A stretch of 64,000 nt of DNA from Sphingorhabdus sp. SMR4y. Lineage in GTDB: Bacteria; Pseudomonadota; Alphaproteobacteria; Sphingomonadales; Sphingomonadaceae. A program made the position numbers and the translations under genes. The stretch covers positions 2,227,001 to 2,291,000 of the forward strand of contig NZ_CP022336.1 in NCBI RefSeq assembly GCF_002218195.1. Reading direction: 5' to 3'. Numbering within the stretch: position 1 is the stretch's first letter; each line of letters begins with the position of its first letter. Below, in pieces: positions 27,094-37,342 of the stretch. A model generated the notes under the pieces. It had not been told where the DNA came from. It did not search any database and was given only the letters and a program-made list of their open reading frames with translations.

Positions 27094-29022
27094 ATGCCAG
27101 TTTCGAATACACCATTGCTGGATAATGTCTCCTTTCCAGCCGATCTGCGCAAATTGAAGCCCACGCAACTCCGCCAGTTTGCCGACGAGCTGCGCACGGA
27201 AGTGATCGACACCGTATCCACCACCGGTGGTCATCTGGGTGCCGGTCTGGGCGTTGTCGAACTGACCACAGCCATCCACTATGTCTTCAATACTCCTGAT
27301 GATCGCCTGATCTGGGATGTCGGCCACCAATGCTATCCGCACAAGATCATCACCGGACGTCGCGACCGGATCCGGACCCTTCGTCAGGGTGGCGGTCTCT
27401 CCGGTTTCACCAAGCGCTCGGAAAGCGAATATGATCCTTTCGGCGCCGCGCACAGCTCGACCTCGATCAGTGCGGCCCTCGGCTTTGCCATTGCCAACAA
27501 ACTGAACGACAAGCCGGGCCGCGGTATCGCCGTGATCGGCGACGGCGCGATGAGCGCCGGCATGGCCTATGAAGCGATGAACAACGCGGAAGCAGCCGGC
27601 AACCGGCTGGTCGTCATTCTCAATGACAATGACATGTCGATTGCCCCGCCGGTCGGCGGCCTGTCCGCCTATCTCGCCCGGATCGTATCCTCGCGCGAAT
27701 TTCTTGGCGTGCGGCAGCTTGCCCGGCGCATCGCGCGCAAGCTGCCGAAACCGCTGCACGACGCCGCCCGCAAGACCGACGAATTCGCCCGCGGCATGAC
27801 CATGGGCGGCACCCTGTTTGAAGAGCTGGGCTTCTATTACGTCGGCCCGATTGACGGGCATAATCTGGAGCATCTGATTCCGGTGCTGGAAAATGTCCGC
27901 GACGCGGCTGAGGGGCCCTGCCTGGTCCATGTCGTCACCGAAAAGGGCAAAGGCTATAAATTCGCCGAGGAAGCCGCCGACAAATATCACGGCGTTGCCC
28001 AGTTTGATGTGGTGTCCGGCAAGCAGAACAAGGGCCCGGGTGGCGGACCGCCGGCCTACCAGAATGTCTTCGGCGAAACGCTGGCCAAGCTTGCCGACAG
28101 CGACTCCCGCATCTGCGCGATTACCGCAGCCATGCCATCGGGCACCGGCGTTGACAGATTTGCCAAGGCGCATCCCGACAAGGCCTTTGATGTCGGCATT
28201 GCCGAACAACACGGCGTGACCTTCGCCGCCGGCCTCGCGGCGCAAGGCATGCGGCCGTTTTGCGCTATCTATTCGACATTTCTCCAGCGCGCCTATGATC
28301 AGGTCGTCCATGATGTGGCGATCCAGAATCTGCCGGTCCGCTTTGCTATCGATCGCGCCGGCCTGGTCGGTGCGGATGGCAGCACCCACGCCGGATCTTT
28401 CGACATCACCTATCTGGCCACATTGCCCAATATGGTAGTGATGGCGGCAGCGGACGAGGCCGAACTGGCGCATATGACCTACACGGCGTCCTTGCATGAC
28501 AGCGGCCCGATTGCCTTTCGCTATCCGCGCGGCAATGGCACCGGCGTCCCGATCCCCGAAAAGCTGGAACAGCTGGAAATCGGCAAGGGCCGGATCGTCA
28601 AGCAAGGGAGCAAGGTGGCAATCCTGTCGCTCGGCGCCCGGCTGGAAGAAGCCAAAAAGGCGGCAGAACGACTGGAAGCGCGCGGCCTGAGCACAACCGT
28701 TGCGGACCTCCGCTTCGCCAAACCGCTCGACGAAGAATTGATTCGCAAATTGCTGACCAGCCATGAAGTCGCGGTCACGATAGAGGAAGCGGCCGTTGGC
28801 GGCCTCGGCGCGCATGTGCTTACCTATGCGTCAGACAATGGCCTGACCGACGCCGGCCTGAAAATTCGCACCATGCGTTTACCCGATATATTCCAGGAGC
28901 AGGACAAGCCGGACCTGCAATATGCCGAAGCCGGACTGGATGCCGATGGCATTGTCGATACTGTGCTCAAGGCGCTCCGTCACAATAGTGCCAGCGTTGA
29001 GGATGCAGGAGCGCGCGCCTAG
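27094..29022 (+). CDS. dxs: 1-deoxy-D-xylulose-5-phosphate synthase
   Basis: This 642-residue thiamine-diphosphate enzyme makes DXP from pyruvate and glyceraldehyde-3-phosphate, the first step of the MEP isoprenoid pathway. Key features are [14 protein letters not shown] near residue 50, the cofactor motif [28 protein letters not shown], and the transketolase-like pyrimidine domain [15 protein letters not shown] with its catalytic glutamate. Length is normal. The following genes (HAD, dapD, carotenoid oxygenase) lie on the same strand. Confidence 0.97.
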   Translation: MPVSNTPLLDNVSFPADLRKLKPTQLRQFADELRTEVIDTVSTTGGHLGAGLGVVELTTAIHYVFNTPDDRLIWDVGHQCYPHKIITGRRDRIRTLRQGGGLSGFTKRSESEYDPFGAAHSSTSISAALGFAIANKLNDKPGRGIAVIGDGAMSAGMAYEAMNNAEAAGNRLVVILNDNDMSIAPPVGGLSAYLARIVSSREFLGVRQLARRIARKLPKPLHDAARKTDEFARGMTMGGTLFEELGFYYVGPIDGHNLEHLIPVLENVRDAAEGPCLVHVVTEKGKGYKFAEEAADKYHGVAQFDVVSGKQNKGPGGGPPAYQNVFGETLAKLADSDSRICAITAAMPSGTGVDRFAKAHPDKAFDVGIAEQHGVTFAAGLAAQGMRPFCAIYSTFLQRAYDQVVHDVAIQNLPVRFAIDRAGLVGADGSTHAGSFDITYLATLPNMVVMAAADEAELAHMTYTASLHDSGPIAFRYPRGNGTGVPIPEKLEQLEIGKGRIVKQGSKVAILSLGARLEEAKKAAERLEARGLSTTVADLRFAKPLDEELIRKLLTSHEVAVTIEEAAVGGLGAHVLTYASDNGLTDAGLKIRTMRLPDIFQEQDKPDLQYAEAGLDADGIVDTVLKALRHNSASVEDAGARA

Positions 29023-29071
29023 GCTATATTGCTGCTTGTGATTGCTGGAAACGGTCTTTAGGCGGTTCGCC

Positions 29072-29755
29072 ATGCCACCCGAACTCTCCCATATCGATCA
29101 CTGGATTTTTGATCTCGATAATGTGCTCTATCCGGTCGAGTGTGATCTGTTCGCGCTGATCGACGTCAAGATGGGCGAATATATCGCCCAGACCCTGGAA
29201 TGTGATCTGGTTGAGGCGCGCAAAATCCAGAAGGCTTTTTTCCATGACCATGGCACCACGCTTGCCGGCCTGATGCACCATCACGGTACCGATCCGGCAG
29301 ACTTTCTGGAATTTGTCCACGATATCGACATGGATCGTCTGGCGCCGGCTCCGCTGGTTCGCGATGCCATTGCCGCTCTGCCGGGCGAGAAGCTGGTTTT
29401 CACCAATGCTGACCGGCCATACGCCCTCAAAGTGCTGGAAAGACGCGGACTGGATGGCCTGTTTCACCAGATGCACGATATATTGGACACCGGTCTCGTG
29501 CCAAAACCACAAACAGCCGCTTACGAGAGTCTGATCGCCGCCACCGGCATCGACCCGACCCGTGCGCTGTTCGTCGAGGATATGGCACGCAATTTGCGCC
29601 CGGCGAAAGATTTGGGCATGACCACTGTGTGGATCAACACTGGCGCAGAATGGGCTGGTCGCGAGCATGATCCCGCCTATATTGACCACGAAATTACAGA
29701 TCTGGAAAGCTGGGTCACCGGCCTCCACAAAGAGAAGGAAGAAACACCGACATGA
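29072..29755 (+). CDS. HAD-family pyrimidine 5'-nucleotidase-like phosphatase
   Basis: This 227-residue HAD hydrolase has motif [10 protein letters not shown] near residue 15, motif II in LVFTNAD, motif III lysine in GLVPKPQ and motif IV in [19 protein letters not shown] is typical of the SDT1/pyrimidine 5'-nucleotidase branch. ATG 29072 is preferred to an upstream TTG at 29042. The end overlaps dapD by ATGA, so the two are co-translated; why a nucleotidase should go with lysine biosynthesis is not known. Confidence 0.88.
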   Translation: MPPELSHIDHWIFDLDNVLYPVECDLFALIDVKMGEYIAQTLECDLVEARKIQKAFFHDHGTTLAGLMHHHGTDPADFLEFVHDIDMDRLAPAPLVRDAIAALPGEKLVFTNADRPYALKVLERRGLDGLFHQMHDILDTGLVPKPQTAAYESLIAATGIDPTRALFVEDMARNLRPAKDLGMTTVWINTGAEWAGREHDPAYIDHEITDLESWVTGLHKEKEETPT

Positions 29756-30588
29756 CCGCAGCATTGCAGACCATCATCGACGACGCCTGGGACAAACGGG
29801 AATCCCTCGGCCTGACAACGCAGGGCGAGATCCGCGATGCCGTGGATTCCGCGCTGGCCATGCTCGACAATGGCAGCGGCAGGGTCGCCGAGAAAAAGGA
29901 CGGCCAGTGGGTGGTCAACCAGTGGCTGAAAAAAGCGGTGCTGCTCTCCTTTCGCCTGAACGACAACAAGGTCATCGAAGGCCCCGGCGGCGCCAATCAC
30001 TGGGACAAGGTACCGAGCAAATTTGCCGGCTGGGGTGAAAACCGGTTCCGCGAGGCCGGCTTCCGTTCGGTGCCCGGTTCGATCGTCCGTCAGGGCGCGC
30101 ATATCGGCCGCGGTGTCGTGCTGATGCCCAGCTTTGTCAATATTGGCGCCTTTGTCGACGAAGGCACGATGGTCGATGGCTGGGCGACAGTCGGCAGCTG
30201 CGCGCAGATCGGCAAGAATGTCCATATCTCAGGCGGTGCCGGTATCGGCGGCGTGCTGGAACCGCTGCAGGCCGATCCGGTGATCATCGAAGATGGCGCC
30301 TTCATCGGCGCCCGGGCGGAAGTCGCCGAGGGTGTTCGCGTTGGCGAGGGCGCGGTGCTCTCCATGGGCGTCTATCTCGGTGCGTCGACCAAGATCGTCG
30401 ACCGGGACACCGGCAAGATCTGGATGGGCGAAGTTCCGCCTTATTCGGTCGTTGTGCCCGGCACATTGCCGCCAAAAGTCGCTGTCGATGGCGCGCCGCA
30501 GCCCTCGCTCTACTGCGCCGTGATCGTCAAGACCGTCGACGCGCAGACCCGGTCCAAGACCGGTATAAACGAATTGCTGCGCGACTGA
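29752..30588 (+). CDS. dapD: Tetrahydrodipicolinate N-succinyltransferase
   Basis: This 278-residue enzyme catalyses the succinyl-CoA-dependent step of lysine and diaminopimelate synthesis. The left-handed beta-helix of hexapeptide repeats is clear from about residue 105 to 230 ([53 protein letters not shown]). ATG overlaps the HAD stop codon, and its own stop overlaps the start of the carotenoid oxygenase by one base (TGATG), making a three-gene coupled chain. Confidence 0.97.
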   Translation: MTAALQTIIDDAWDKRESLGLTTQGEIRDAVDSALAMLDNGSGRVAEKKDGQWVVNQWLKKAVLLSFRLNDNKVIEGPGGANHWDKVPSKFAGWGENRFREAGFRSVPGSIVRQGAHIGRGVVLMPSFVNIGAFVDEGTMVDGWATVGSCAQIGKNVHISGGAGIGGVLEPLQADPVIIEDGAFIGARAEVAEGVRVGEGAVLSMGVYLGASTKIVDRDTGKIWMGEVPPYSVVVPGTLPPKVAVDGAPQPSLYCAVIVKTVDAQTRSKTGINELLRD

Positions 30589-32045
30589 TGGCAACGGGGG
30601 TGGACCAGGTGAAGGTGACGCTGGAGCCCAATGACCACCCCTATCGCAACGGGGCCTGGACCCCGGTTTTCGAAGAACTGAATACGGACGATCTCGAAAT
30701 AATCGGCACGATTCCGGCCGACATCGACGGCCTGTACATCCGCAACACGGAAAATCCGGTGCACGACAGCATCGGCCGCTACCACCCGTTCGATGGCGAC
30801 GGCATGATCCACGCGTTGCGGATCCGGGACGGCAAGGCCAGCTATCGCAACCGCTTTGTCCGGACCGAAGGCTTCGAGGCCGAGCAGCAGGAAGGCGGCC
30901 CCTTGTGGGTCGGAATCATGGGCAAGCCCGATGACTCCAGACGCCCGGGCTGGGGCGCGCATGGCAGCGTCAAGGACAGCAGCTCGACCGATGTCGTGGT
31001 CCATGCCGGCGCGATCCTCTCGACATTCTATCAATGTGGCGAAGGCTATCGGCTCGATCCGGAGACGCTGGAAACACTGGGCACGGCGGACTGGGTGCCG
31101 GAGGACGGCATTTCGGCCCACCCGAAGGTCGACGAAGCCACCGGCGAACTGCTGTTCTTCAACTATTCCACCAAGCCGCCCTATCTCCATTATGGTGTGG
31201 TCGGCGCGGACAATCAGCTCAAGCATTGCATACCCGTCGAGCTGCCCGGCGCGCGCTTGCCGCATGATATGGCGTTCACCGAGAATTTTGCCATTTTCAA
31301 CGACTGCCCGCTCTACTGGAAGCCGGAACTGATCGAACGGAATCTCTATATTCCCGCTTATCATCCGGACGAACCGACCCGCTTCGGCATCATCCCGCGC
31401 AGGGGCCAGCCGGAGGACATCAAATGGTTCGATGCCAGTCCGACCTACGTGCTGCACTGGACCAATGCCTATGAAGATGGCGATGAAATCGTCCTCGACG
31501 GCTATTTCCAGAACGAGCCGGTGCCGCCACCGCTGACGGATTTCCCGGCAGGCTATGAAAGCATGGGCGCGAGCATCGACCTGCACAGTTTCAAGCCCGA
31601 ACTGCACCGCTGGCGCTTCAATATGAAGACCGGCGAAACCAGCGAAGAGACTTTGTTCAACGACTATCCCGTCGAATTCGGGATGACCAACCAGCAATAT
31701 GCCGGCCGGCCCTACCGCTATGTCTATAGCGTCACTGGCGAGCCGGGCTGGTTCCTGTTCAACGGCTTGACCAAACATGATCTCGAGACCGGCGAAGCGG
31801 AGCATATTTCCTTTGGCGAGCAACGCTTCGGTTCGGAAGCGCCCTTCATTCCGCGTCCCAGTGCCACGTCCGAGGATGACGGCTATCTGATCAGCTTCAT
31901 CACCGACATGAAGCAGAACCGGTCGGAATGTGTCATCCTCGATGCGCAGAATATTTCGGCCGGTCCGGTTTGTACGATCATTTTGCCGCACCGGATATCG
32001 AGTGGCACCCACGCGACCTGGGCTTCGGCGGAGCAGTTGGGTTAA
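30588..32045 (+). CDS. Carotenoid oxygenase (RPE65/CCD family)
   Basis: This 485-residue non-heme iron dioxygenase is of the carotenoid or stilbene cleavage family. Likely iron ligands are histidines in SAHPKVDEATGEL, RLPHDMAFTENF, YVLHWTNAYED and the C-terminal GTHATWAS. Other family motifs are HPFDGDGMIHALRI and GRPYRYVYS. It has no signal peptide. Lignostilbene dioxygenases of sphingomonads belong to the same family, so the substrate may be a carotenoid or a stilbene. It is translationally coupled to dapD. Confidence 0.9.
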   Translation: MATGVDQVKVTLEPNDHPYRNGAWTPVFEELNTDDLEIIGTIPADIDGLYIRNTENPVHDSIGRYHPFDGDGMIHALRIRDGKASYRNRFVRTEGFEAEQQEGGPLWVGIMGKPDDSRRPGWGAHGSVKDSSSTDVVVHAGAILSTFYQCGEGYRLDPETLETLGTADWVPEDGISAHPKVDEATGELLFFNYSTKPPYLHYGVVGADNQLKHCIPVELPGARLPHDMAFTENFAIFNDCPLYWKPELIERNLYIPAYHPDEPTRFGIIPRRGQPEDIKWFDASPTYVLHWTNAYEDGDEIVLDGYFQNEPVPPPLTDFPAGYESMGASIDLHSFKPELHRWRFNMKTGETSEETLFNDYPVEFGMTNQQYAGRPYRYVYSVTGEPGWFLFNGLTKHDLETGEAEHISFGEQRFGSEAPFIPRPSATSEDDGYLISFITDMKQNRSECVILDAQNISAGPVCTIILPHRISSGTHATWASAEQLG

Positions 32046-32055
32046 GCAACTTCAT

Positions 32056-32208
32056 CCTCTCCCTAAGGGAGAGGCAAGTGGAACTTATCGGCTTGCTGAT
32101 TAGTGGAACTCGGTGAGGGGTTGTGAACCTCTGAAAAGTGCAACCCCTCACCGACTGCGACTAAGCTGCTAAAGCAGCAAGTCTTGTTGCCTCTCCCTGT
32201 GGGAGAGG
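32056..32208. repeat. 153-bp nested palindromic element
   Basis: Each end carries a small hairpin, CCTCTCCC/GGGAGAGG, at 32056-32074 and 32190-32208, and the two ends are inverted copies of each other over about 22 bases. Inside, 32111-32123 pairs perfectly with 32141-32153 (13 bp), and a GCTGCT/AGCAGC stem lies near 32166. It fills the gap between the convergent carotenoid oxygenase and ruvB genes and has no coding capacity. It looks like a miniature inverted-repeat element or a dispersed palindromic repeat. Confidence 0.8.
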
Positions 32209-32215
32209 AAAGGTT

Positions 32216-33241
32216 TTAGTCAAACAACTCCCCGTCCACCTCTTTGCCGGCAGGCGGCGTCAGGCCGAGATGCTTCCACCCGCGATCATTGAGCGTCCGG
32301 CCGCGCGCGGTCCTGGCAATCAGGCCGAGCTGGATCAGATAGGGCTCTATCACTTCCTCCACCGTATCCCGCGGTTCCGAAAGACCCGCCGCCAGTGTCT
32401 CCACACCGACCGGACCGCCCTTGTAGACGTCCGCAATCATGTAAAGATAGCGCCGGTCCATCGCGTCGAGACCGATGCTGTCGACTTCGAGACGGACGAG
32501 CGATTCATCAGCGATTTTGCGGTCGACCAGTCTCGTGCCCGCGACATTGGCAAAATCCCGCACCCGGCGGAGCAGGCGACCGGCAATCCGCGGCGTACCC
32601 CGCGCACGGCGCGCCACTTCGGTGGCCCCATCCGGCGCAATATCGAGATCAAGCAGGCGCGCAGCACGGTGGACGACTTTCTCCAGCTCTTCGGTGGTAT
32701 AGAAATTGAGCCGCACCGGAATGCCGAACCGGTCGCGCAAAGGCGTGGTCAGCAACCCTTGGCGCGTGGTCGCGCCGATCAGGGTGAATTGCGGCAGGTC
32801 GATCCGCACGCTGCGCGCCGACGGGCCTTCGCCGATGATCAGATCGAGCGCGCGGTCTTCCATCGCCGGATAGAGCACTTCCTCGACCACCGGATTGAGC
32901 CGGTGAATTTCGTCGATAAACAGGACATCGCCTTCTTCGAGATTGGTCAGCAGCGCCGCCAGATCGCCCGATTTGGCAATGACCGGCCCGGAAGTCGCGC
33001 GAAAGCCGACCCCCAGTTCCCGCGCAATGATCTGCGCCAGCGTGGTCTTGCCCAGACCGGGAGGGCCAAAGAACAGCACATGATCCAGCGCCTCGCTGCG
33101 CCCCTTGGCCGCTTCGATAAACACCCGGAGATTGCCGCGCGCCGCCTCCTGCCCGATAAACTCGTCGAGCGTTTTCGGCCGCAGCGCGGCGTCTATATCT
33201 TCAACTTTGCGTTCGGGGGATTGGAGGCGGTCTTCAGTCAT
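32216..33241 (-). CDS. ruvB: Holliday junction branch-migration ATPase RuvB
   Basis: This 341-residue AAA+ motor drives branch migration with RuvA. It contains [12 protein letters not shown], the Walker [12 protein letters not shown], Walker [11 protein letters not shown], sensor 1 [10 protein letters not shown] and the C-terminal winged helix ending in [17 protein letters not shown]. The start is set at 33241 (MTEDRLQSP). The frame stays open upstream, but that extension is the translation of an intergenic repeat and should not be included. Confidence 0.97.
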   Translation of the reverse strand: MTEDRLQSPERKVEDIDAALRPKTLDEFIGQEAARGNLRVFIEAAKGRSEALDHVLFFGPPGLGKTTLAQIIARELGVGFRATSGPVIAKSGDLAALLTNLEEGDVLFIDEIHRLNPVVEEVLYPAMEDRALDLIIGEGPSARSVRIDLPQFTLIGATTRQGLLTTPLRDRFGIPVRLNFYTTEELEKVVHRAARLLDLDIAPDGATEVARRARGTPRIAGRLLRRVRDFANVAGTRLVDRKIADESLVRLEVDSIGLDAMDRRYLYMIADVYKGGPVGVETLAAGLSEPRDTVEEVIEPYLIQLGLIARTARGRTLNDRGWKHLGLTPPAGKEVDGELFD

Positions 33242-33261
33242 GATGAGGTGCCTAGGCCATC

Positions 33262-33290
33262 CGTCATTCCCGCGAAAGCGGGAAGCCGGT
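33262..33290. repeat. Short dispersed repeat with TTCCCGC/GCGGGAA hairpin
   Basis: TTCCCGC at 33267-33273 pairs with GCGGGAA at 33278-33284 around GAAA. The sequence CGTCATTCCCGCGAAAGCGG is a common dispersed repeat of sphingomonads. It lies directly upstream of ruvB and generates the false N-terminal extension of that gene. Confidence 0.75.
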
Positions 33291-33317
33291 TTCTGGCATA
33301 ACCAATGGATATTTTTC

Positions 33318-33389
33318 CACGCGAAGCCGCAAAGGCGCAAAGATAGTGCGGCAAGTCCTGCCCCCTTTGCGCCGTCGCGGCTTCGCGTG
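33318..33389. repeat. Palindromic repeat between ruvA and ruvB
   Basis: Bases 33318-33342 pair with 33365-33389 with two mismatches in 25. The arms read CACGCGAAGCCGC... and are related to the element at 34149-34221, which shares the CGAAG...AAGGCGC core. It would form a strong hairpin within the ruvCAB transcript. Confidence 0.75.
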
Positions 33390-33452
33390 ATCCTGTAGAG
33401 CCGAAAAAATTATATGCGCTCGGCTGCCAATGTCCGTGTTCCCTCATTTGAA

Positions 33453-34058
33453 TCACTTCGCCGCCTTCTTCAGCGCCAGCCGCACCAGCGCATCCAGAGT
33501 CGCGCCATCGCCTATCTCGGCATCGGCCGCTGCCACCGCTGCGCTCGCGTCCGCCGGTTTGAAACCCAGATTCTGCAACGCGCTGACCGCGTCGGCGCTG
33601 TTGTCCGAAGGGGCATGCACCGCCCCGCCAGCGCCAGCCACCGGATCGGTCGCAATGCCGCCGACCTTGTCCTTCAGTTCGTTGACGATCCGCAGCGCCA
33701 GTTTCGGTCCAACCCCGTTGGCGCGGCTGACCATTGCCTTGTCGCCGGTCGCCACGGCGCGGGAAATCTCGCCCGGTTCGAGCGCCGACAGGATCGCCAG
33801 CGCGACCTTGCCGCCGACGCCCTGCACCGAGATCAGCAAGCGGAACCAGTCGCGCTCCGAGCCGCTGGCAAAGCCCATCAGCCGCATGTCGGTCTCGCTG
33901 ACCTGCATTTCGGTATAGATGGTCGCGCCATCGCCCTTGCCGCCAATCGTGCTGATGGTGCGGGAGGAACAGAAGACCAGATAGCCGACGCCATTTACGT
34001 CGAGCACGATAGTGTCCGTGCCGATTTCGTCGATGGTGCCGGTCAGTTTTGCGATCAT
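33453..34058 (-). CDS. ruvA: Holliday junction DNA-binding protein RuvA
   Basis: This 201-residue protein binds four-way junctions and loads RuvB. It has an N-terminal OB fold ([28 protein letters not shown]), two helix-hairpin-helix motifs ([34 protein letters not shown]) and a C-terminal RuvB-binding domain ([20 protein letters not shown]). Length and domain order are typical. It lies between ruvC and ruvB but is separated from both by repeat-filled gaps. Confidence 0.96.
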   Translation of the reverse strand: MIAKLTGTIDEIGTDTIVLDVNGVGYLVFCSSRTISTIGGKGDGATIYTEMQVSETDMRLMGFASGSERDWFRLLISVQGVGGKVALAILSALEPGEISRAVATGDKAMVSRANGVGPKLALRIVNELKDKVGGIATDPVAGAGGAVHAPSDNSADAVSALQNLGFKPADASAAVAAADAEIGDGATLDALVRLALKKAAK

Positions 34059-34148
34059 ATTGTCGTTTTAGCGCAGCAGGCGAATCTGTCGAGTTTTTGT
34101 TTTGTTCTTTTGACCAATGCCGCGCCAGCGGGCGGTAATGAAAGGGAC

Positions 34149-34221
34149 TCGCACGAAGACACGAAGGCGCCAGGTTTATGGTGTCAAAGACCTGTCCTGG
34201 TGCCTTTGCGTCTTCGTGCGA
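34149..34221. repeat. Palindromic repeat between ruvC and ruvA, part 1
   Basis: Bases 34149-34174 pair with 34196-34221 with a few mismatches over 26 positions (TCGCACGAAGAC against GTCTTCGTGCGA). It resembles the element at 33318-33389. The ruvC-ruvA gap of 251 bases is largely made of this and the next repeat. Confidence 0.72.
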
Positions 34222-34227
34222 ATTTCC

Positions 34228-34295
34228 GTTCGCACTGAGCTTGTCGAAGTGCACCTATCCGCCAGAGGCTGTCCTTCGGCAGGCTCAGGACGAAC
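34228..34295. repeat. Palindromic repeat between ruvC and ruvA, part 2
   Basis: Bases 34228-34252 and 34271-34295 are imperfect inverted copies of the motif GTTCGTCCTGAGC...GAAGGAC, a dispersed repeat that also occurs at 43161-43230 and 46807-46878. It lies directly downstream of ruvC on the minus strand. Confidence 0.72.
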
Positions 34296-34309
34296 GGTGC
34301 CTTGCCGAT

Positions 34310-34780
34310 CTATCTCTTCCTGTGATGCGCGTGGGTGATAGCCACCGCCAGCGCATCGGCGGCATCGGCGCCGGCCAGTTTTACGCCGGGCAGCAGGATC
34401 TTGATCATCGCCTGCACCTGGTCCTTGTCCGCCTTGCCGACACCGACCACCGATTTCTTGACCGTTTTCGCCGAATATTCGCCGACTTCGATTCCTGTGC
34501 GCGAAGCGCCGAGCAGCACGACGCCGCGCGCCTGCCCGAGCTTCAATGTGCTCTGCGGATTGCTGTTGACGAACACTTCCTCGACCGCTGCCGCATCCGG
34601 CTTATATTCCAGCAGCAGGTCGGTCAGCTCAAGATCGAGCTTCAGCAACCGGCTGGCCAGCGCCATCTTGCTGTCGGTCTTGATCTGGCCATTGGCGATG
34701 TGGGACAGGCGATTGCCGTCCGCGACGATCACCCCCCAGCCGGTGGTGCCAAGACCCGGGTCGAGACCGAGGATGATCAT
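34310..34780 (-). CDS. ruvC: Holliday junction resolvase RuvC
   Basis: This 156-residue endonuclease cuts Holliday junctions symmetrically. The four acidic catalytic residues are present: Asp7 in LGLDPG, Glu67 in AAVEEVFV, and Asp139 and Asp142 in [10 protein letters not shown]. The start at 34780 (MIILGLD) gives the normal length; an upstream in-frame ATG would add 11 residues and overlap the preceding gene. It starts one base from the end of the upstream DUF3147 gene. Confidence 0.96.
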   Translation of the reverse strand: MIILGLDPGLGTTGWGVIVADGNRLSHIANGQIKTDSKMALASRLLKLDLELTDLLLEYKPDAAAVEEVFVNSNPQSTLKLGQARGVVLLGASRTGIEVGEYSAKTVKKSVVGVGKADKDQVQAMIKILLPGVKLAGADAADALAVAITHAHHRKR

Positions 34781-34781
34781 G

Positions 34782-35132
34782 TCAGAGGGGCAGCCCGATA
34801 CGGCGCCCGACAAAGGCCATGATCAGATAGAGGCTGATCGTCAGCGCGGATCCGGCCGCCAGTGACAGAAAAAAGCCGATGCCATTGCGCAGCATCGCCG
34901 GGATCAGCAGGAACATTGGAAGAGATGGAAGCACATACCAGAAGGTCGCCTCGGCGTGCAGCGCCATGTTTTCCGCGTCAGGGCGCGCATACCAGAGAAA
35001 GATCATGCCCAGTATCGAGATCAGGGGCAGCGAGGCGACAAGCGCCCCGAAGCTGGGCTGGCGCTGGGCGATGGTTGCCACCAGAGCCACGATCACTCCA
35101 GCGAGTGCGGCCTTGGCGGCAAATTCCCACAT
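34782..35132 (-). CDS. DUF3147-family small membrane protein
   Basis: This 116-residue protein has four hydrophobic segments ([70 protein letters not shown]), the DUF3147 pattern. No function is known. It is inserted in the yebC-ruvC operon, starts on the last base of the yebC stop (TGATG-type overlap) and ends one base before ruvC. Confidence 0.82.
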   Translation of the reverse strand: MWEFAAKAALAGVIVALVATIAQRQPSFGALVASLPLISILGMIFLWYARPDAENMALHAEATFWYVLPSLPMFLLIPAMLRNGIGFFLSLAAGSALTISLYLIMAFVGRRIGLPL

Positions 35133-35881
35133 CAGCCGGCGTTCAGCTTTTCCATGATCTCGTCGGACACGTCATAATTGCCCCAGACGGTCTGGACGTC
35201 ATCATCATCTTCCAGCAGATCGATCAGGTTGAGCAGGGTCTCGGCCTGCTCCTGGTCGACTTCGACCTGGACCGTCGGACGCCAAGCCAGTTTCACGCTG
35301 GCCGCTTCGCCCAATGTCTTTTCCAGCGCACCGGAAACCTCGTGCAGGTCTTCCATCGCGGTCCAGATTTCATGGCCGTCCTCATCGGAAGAAATATCCT
35401 CCGCGCCCGCTTCCATCGCCGCTTCGAGAACCTTTTCCTCGTCACCGACGCTGGTCGGATACTGGATATAGCCAACCCGGTCAAAACCGTGTGAAACCGA
35501 GCCGCTTTCACCCAGATTGCCACCATTTCGCGACATGATTGTGCGAACATTGGTAAAAGTGCGGTTATTATTGTCGGTCAGCGTTTCGATGATCAGCGAC
35601 ACGCCACCGGGGCCGAAGCCTTCGTAGCGGATCTCGCTATAGTCATCGCCTTCGTTGGCCGAGGCTTTTTCGATCGCCCGCTGGATATTGTCCTTCGGCA
35701 TCGACACCGCCTTGGCGCTGTTGACCGCCAGCCGCAGCCGCGGATTGAAATCCGGGTCCGGCATGCCCGACTTGGCCGCCACGGTGATCTCGCGCGAGAG
35801 CTTGGAAAATTGCGCCGCACGCTTCTTGTCCTGCGCGCCCTTGCGATGCTTGATATTGTTAAATTTACTATGGCCTGCCAT
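35132..35881 (-). CDS. yebC: YebC/PmpR family protein
   Basis: This 249-residue protein belongs to the YebC/TACO1 family, with the signature [20 protein letters not shown] at the start, then [21 protein letters not shown] and a C-terminal [14 protein letters not shown]. Family members act as transcription regulators or help translation of proline-rich stretches. It heads the yebC-DUF3147-ruvC-ruvA-ruvB series, the usual order in alphaproteobacteria. Confidence 0.96.
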   Translation of the reverse strand: MAGHSKFNNIKHRKGAQDKKRAAQFSKLSREITVAAKSGMPDPDFNPRLRLAVNSAKAVSMPKDNIQRAIEKASANEGDDYSEIRYEGFGPGGVSLIIETLTDNNNRTFTNVRTIMSRNGGNLGESGSVSHGFDRVGYIQYPTSVGDEEKVLEAAMEAGAEDISSDEDGHEIWTAMEDLHEVSGALEKTLGEAASVKLAWRPTVQVEVDQEQAETLLNLIDLLEDDDDVQTVWGNYDVSDEIMEKLNAG

Positions 35882-35929
35882 ACGATTCGTCCGTTGCTGG
35901 TTTATACTTTTATCGAGGCTCTTTGGCGC

Positions 35930-36697
35930 ATGTTTGACCCCAACTCAACCATTGGATGGCCAATGGGTCGATTGCGGTCCACCGCTGCTGATCTGATCGC
36001 TTTCATTCGCGCTCCGACAACTATCGCACATATGTCTGGGCAGCACCGGCGGCTTGCAGATATCGGCTGGCTGTTTCTGCTGAATTGCCTGATCGTTCTG
36101 GCCATCGCGATGGTGCTGTTCCCGATGATGGCGGTTTTTGGTGTCGAGATGTCGGGCGGCATGGCGGACCTGTTCAATCTTCCGCTGCCGCAAATCCTGT
36201 TGCTGGTGGTAATCGTGGGGCCGATCACCGAAGAATTGATTTTTCGAACCTGGATCAGTGGCCAACCGCGATTGCTGATCATTTTTCTCGCGATCATCGC
36301 GTGGTTTGCCGGATCCTATTATATCCCGACCCTCGCCCCTGCCGGATCGTTACAAACCGCGACCATCGCGCTGGTCGCTGTCATTGCGGTCGCGATGCTC
36401 GTCGGCGTGATATGCTTCTGGAAATCGCCGGTGCCCCGGTGGTACCGGCGGATCTTTCCGCTGGTGTTCTGGAGCCAGGCGCTGCTCTTTGGCTTTGTGC
36501 ATGTGTTCAACTATGCCGGCGACAATCCCGTCGCACTGCTGCCATTCGTGCTGCCGCAACTGGTCGGCGGCCTGATCTGGGGCTATGCCAGAGTCCAATA
36601 TGGCTGGTGGTCCAGCATCGTCATGCACATGGCCTATAATCTTATCGTCACCAGCGGACTGGTCTATGTCCTGCTGACGCAGCCGGCGCTGGTCTAA
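35930..36697 (+). CDS. CPBP-family intramembrane metalloprotease
   Basis: This protein of about 255 residues has several membrane helices and the CPBP (Abi/CAAX-like) motifs: EELIFR near residues 101-106, FGFVHVFNY near 185 and MHMAYN near the end. Such proteins cleave or process membrane-associated substrates. The open frame extends upstream into the yebC start; ATG 35930 is chosen because it avoids that overlap and has GAGG upstream. It ends on CTAA shared with the convergent YbjQ gene. Confidence 0.83.
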   Translation: MFDPNSTIGWPMGRLRSTAADLIAFIRAPTTIAHMSGQHRRLADIGWLFLLNCLIVLAIAMVLFPMMAVFGVEMSGGMADLFNLPLPQILLLVVIVGPITEELIFRTWISGQPRLLIIFLAIIAWFAGSYYIPTLAPAGSLQTATIALVAVIAVAMLVGVICFWKSPVPRWYRRIFPLVFWSQALLFGFVHVFNYAGDNPVALLPFVLPQLVGGLIWGYARVQYGWWSSIVMHMAYNLIVTSGLVYVLLTQPALV

Positions 36698-37017
36698 CCG
36701 ACCACCACAGCAGTCCCCGATGCCGATACCATCAGCATCGACCCCTTATCGCCAACGACCTCATAGTCGAGATCGACACCGACCACAGCATTGCCGCCAG
36801 CCTTGGCCGCCTCGGCCTCCATCTCCGCCAGCGCTTCGTCGCGCGCGCGTTTCAACACATTTTCATATTTGCCCGAGCGGCCACCGACAATGTCGGTAAT
36901 GCTGGCAAACAGATCGCGAAACAGGTTTGCGCCAACGATGACCTCGCCAATCACGATCCCGCGATAATCGCGGATCGCACGACCTTCGACAGTGGGTGTG
37001 GTGGTAACGATCATCAT
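36694..37017 (-). CDS. YbjQ family heavy-metal-binding-like protein (UPF0145)
   Basis: This 107-residue protein matches the DUF74/YbjQ family: [40 protein letters not shown] and [16 protein letters not shown] are its typical blocks. Its biochemical role is unknown, although the fold suggests a pentameric ring. GGGAG precedes the start. The stop overlaps that of the convergent CPBP gene by four bases. Confidence 0.92.
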   Translation of the reverse strand: MMIVTTTPTVEGRAIRDYRGIVIGEVIVGANLFRDLFASITDIVGGRSGKYENVLKRARDEALAEMEAEAAKAGGNAVVGVDLDYEVVGDKGSMLMVSASGTAVVVG

Positions 37018-37056
37018 TGCTCTCCCGCCGCTAAAGACTGGCTATTAGCCTATTGC

Positions 37057-37299
37057 TCAGGCGAGGCCAAGCGCCGCCTTATAGGTGTCAAGAATGGCTT
37101 CCATTTCCTGACGGTCATGGGTTTCCATCTTCCGCAGACGAACGATCTGGCGCATGATCTTGGCATCATAGCCCTGCGATTTCGCTTCGGAATAAACGTC
37201 GCGGATATCATCCGCCATGCCCTTTTTCTCTTCTTCCAGCCGTTCGATACGCTCGATAAACAGACGCAGCTGGTCTGCGGCAACATTGCCTTCGCTCAT
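37057..37299 (-). CDS. gapR: Nucleoid-associated protein GapR (DUF2312)
   Basis: This 80-residue coiled-coil protein belongs to the DUF2312/UPF0335 family, whose Caulobacter member GapR binds overtwisted DNA ahead of forks and polymerases. The conserved blocks are [28 protein letters not shown] and [25 protein letters not shown]. It lies next to a DUF1244 gene, the usual neighbour in alphaproteobacteria. It lacks the short N-terminal extension of the Caulobacter protein. Confidence 0.93.
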   Translation of the reverse strand: MSEGNVAADQLRLFIERIERLEEEKKGMADDIRDVYSEAKSQGYDAKIMRQIVRLRKMETHDRQEMEAILDTYKAALGLA

Positions 37300-37342
37300 G
37301 CTTTCATTCCTTTAAATCTATATTCGGATTCGGAGCCTGCCT

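Noticed and set aside
27010-28815. A 601-codon minus-strand open frame
   Set aside because: It is antisense to dxs and has low-complexity His/Arg-rich sequence with no motif.
33238-34254. A 338-codon minus-strand frame over ruvA and its flanks
   Set aside because: It overlaps ruvA in another frame and runs through palindromic repeats; the RuvA motifs are in the other frame.
32056-34295. CRISPR-like array
   Set aside because: The repeats here are palindromes of several different types without regular spacers, and there are no cas genes.
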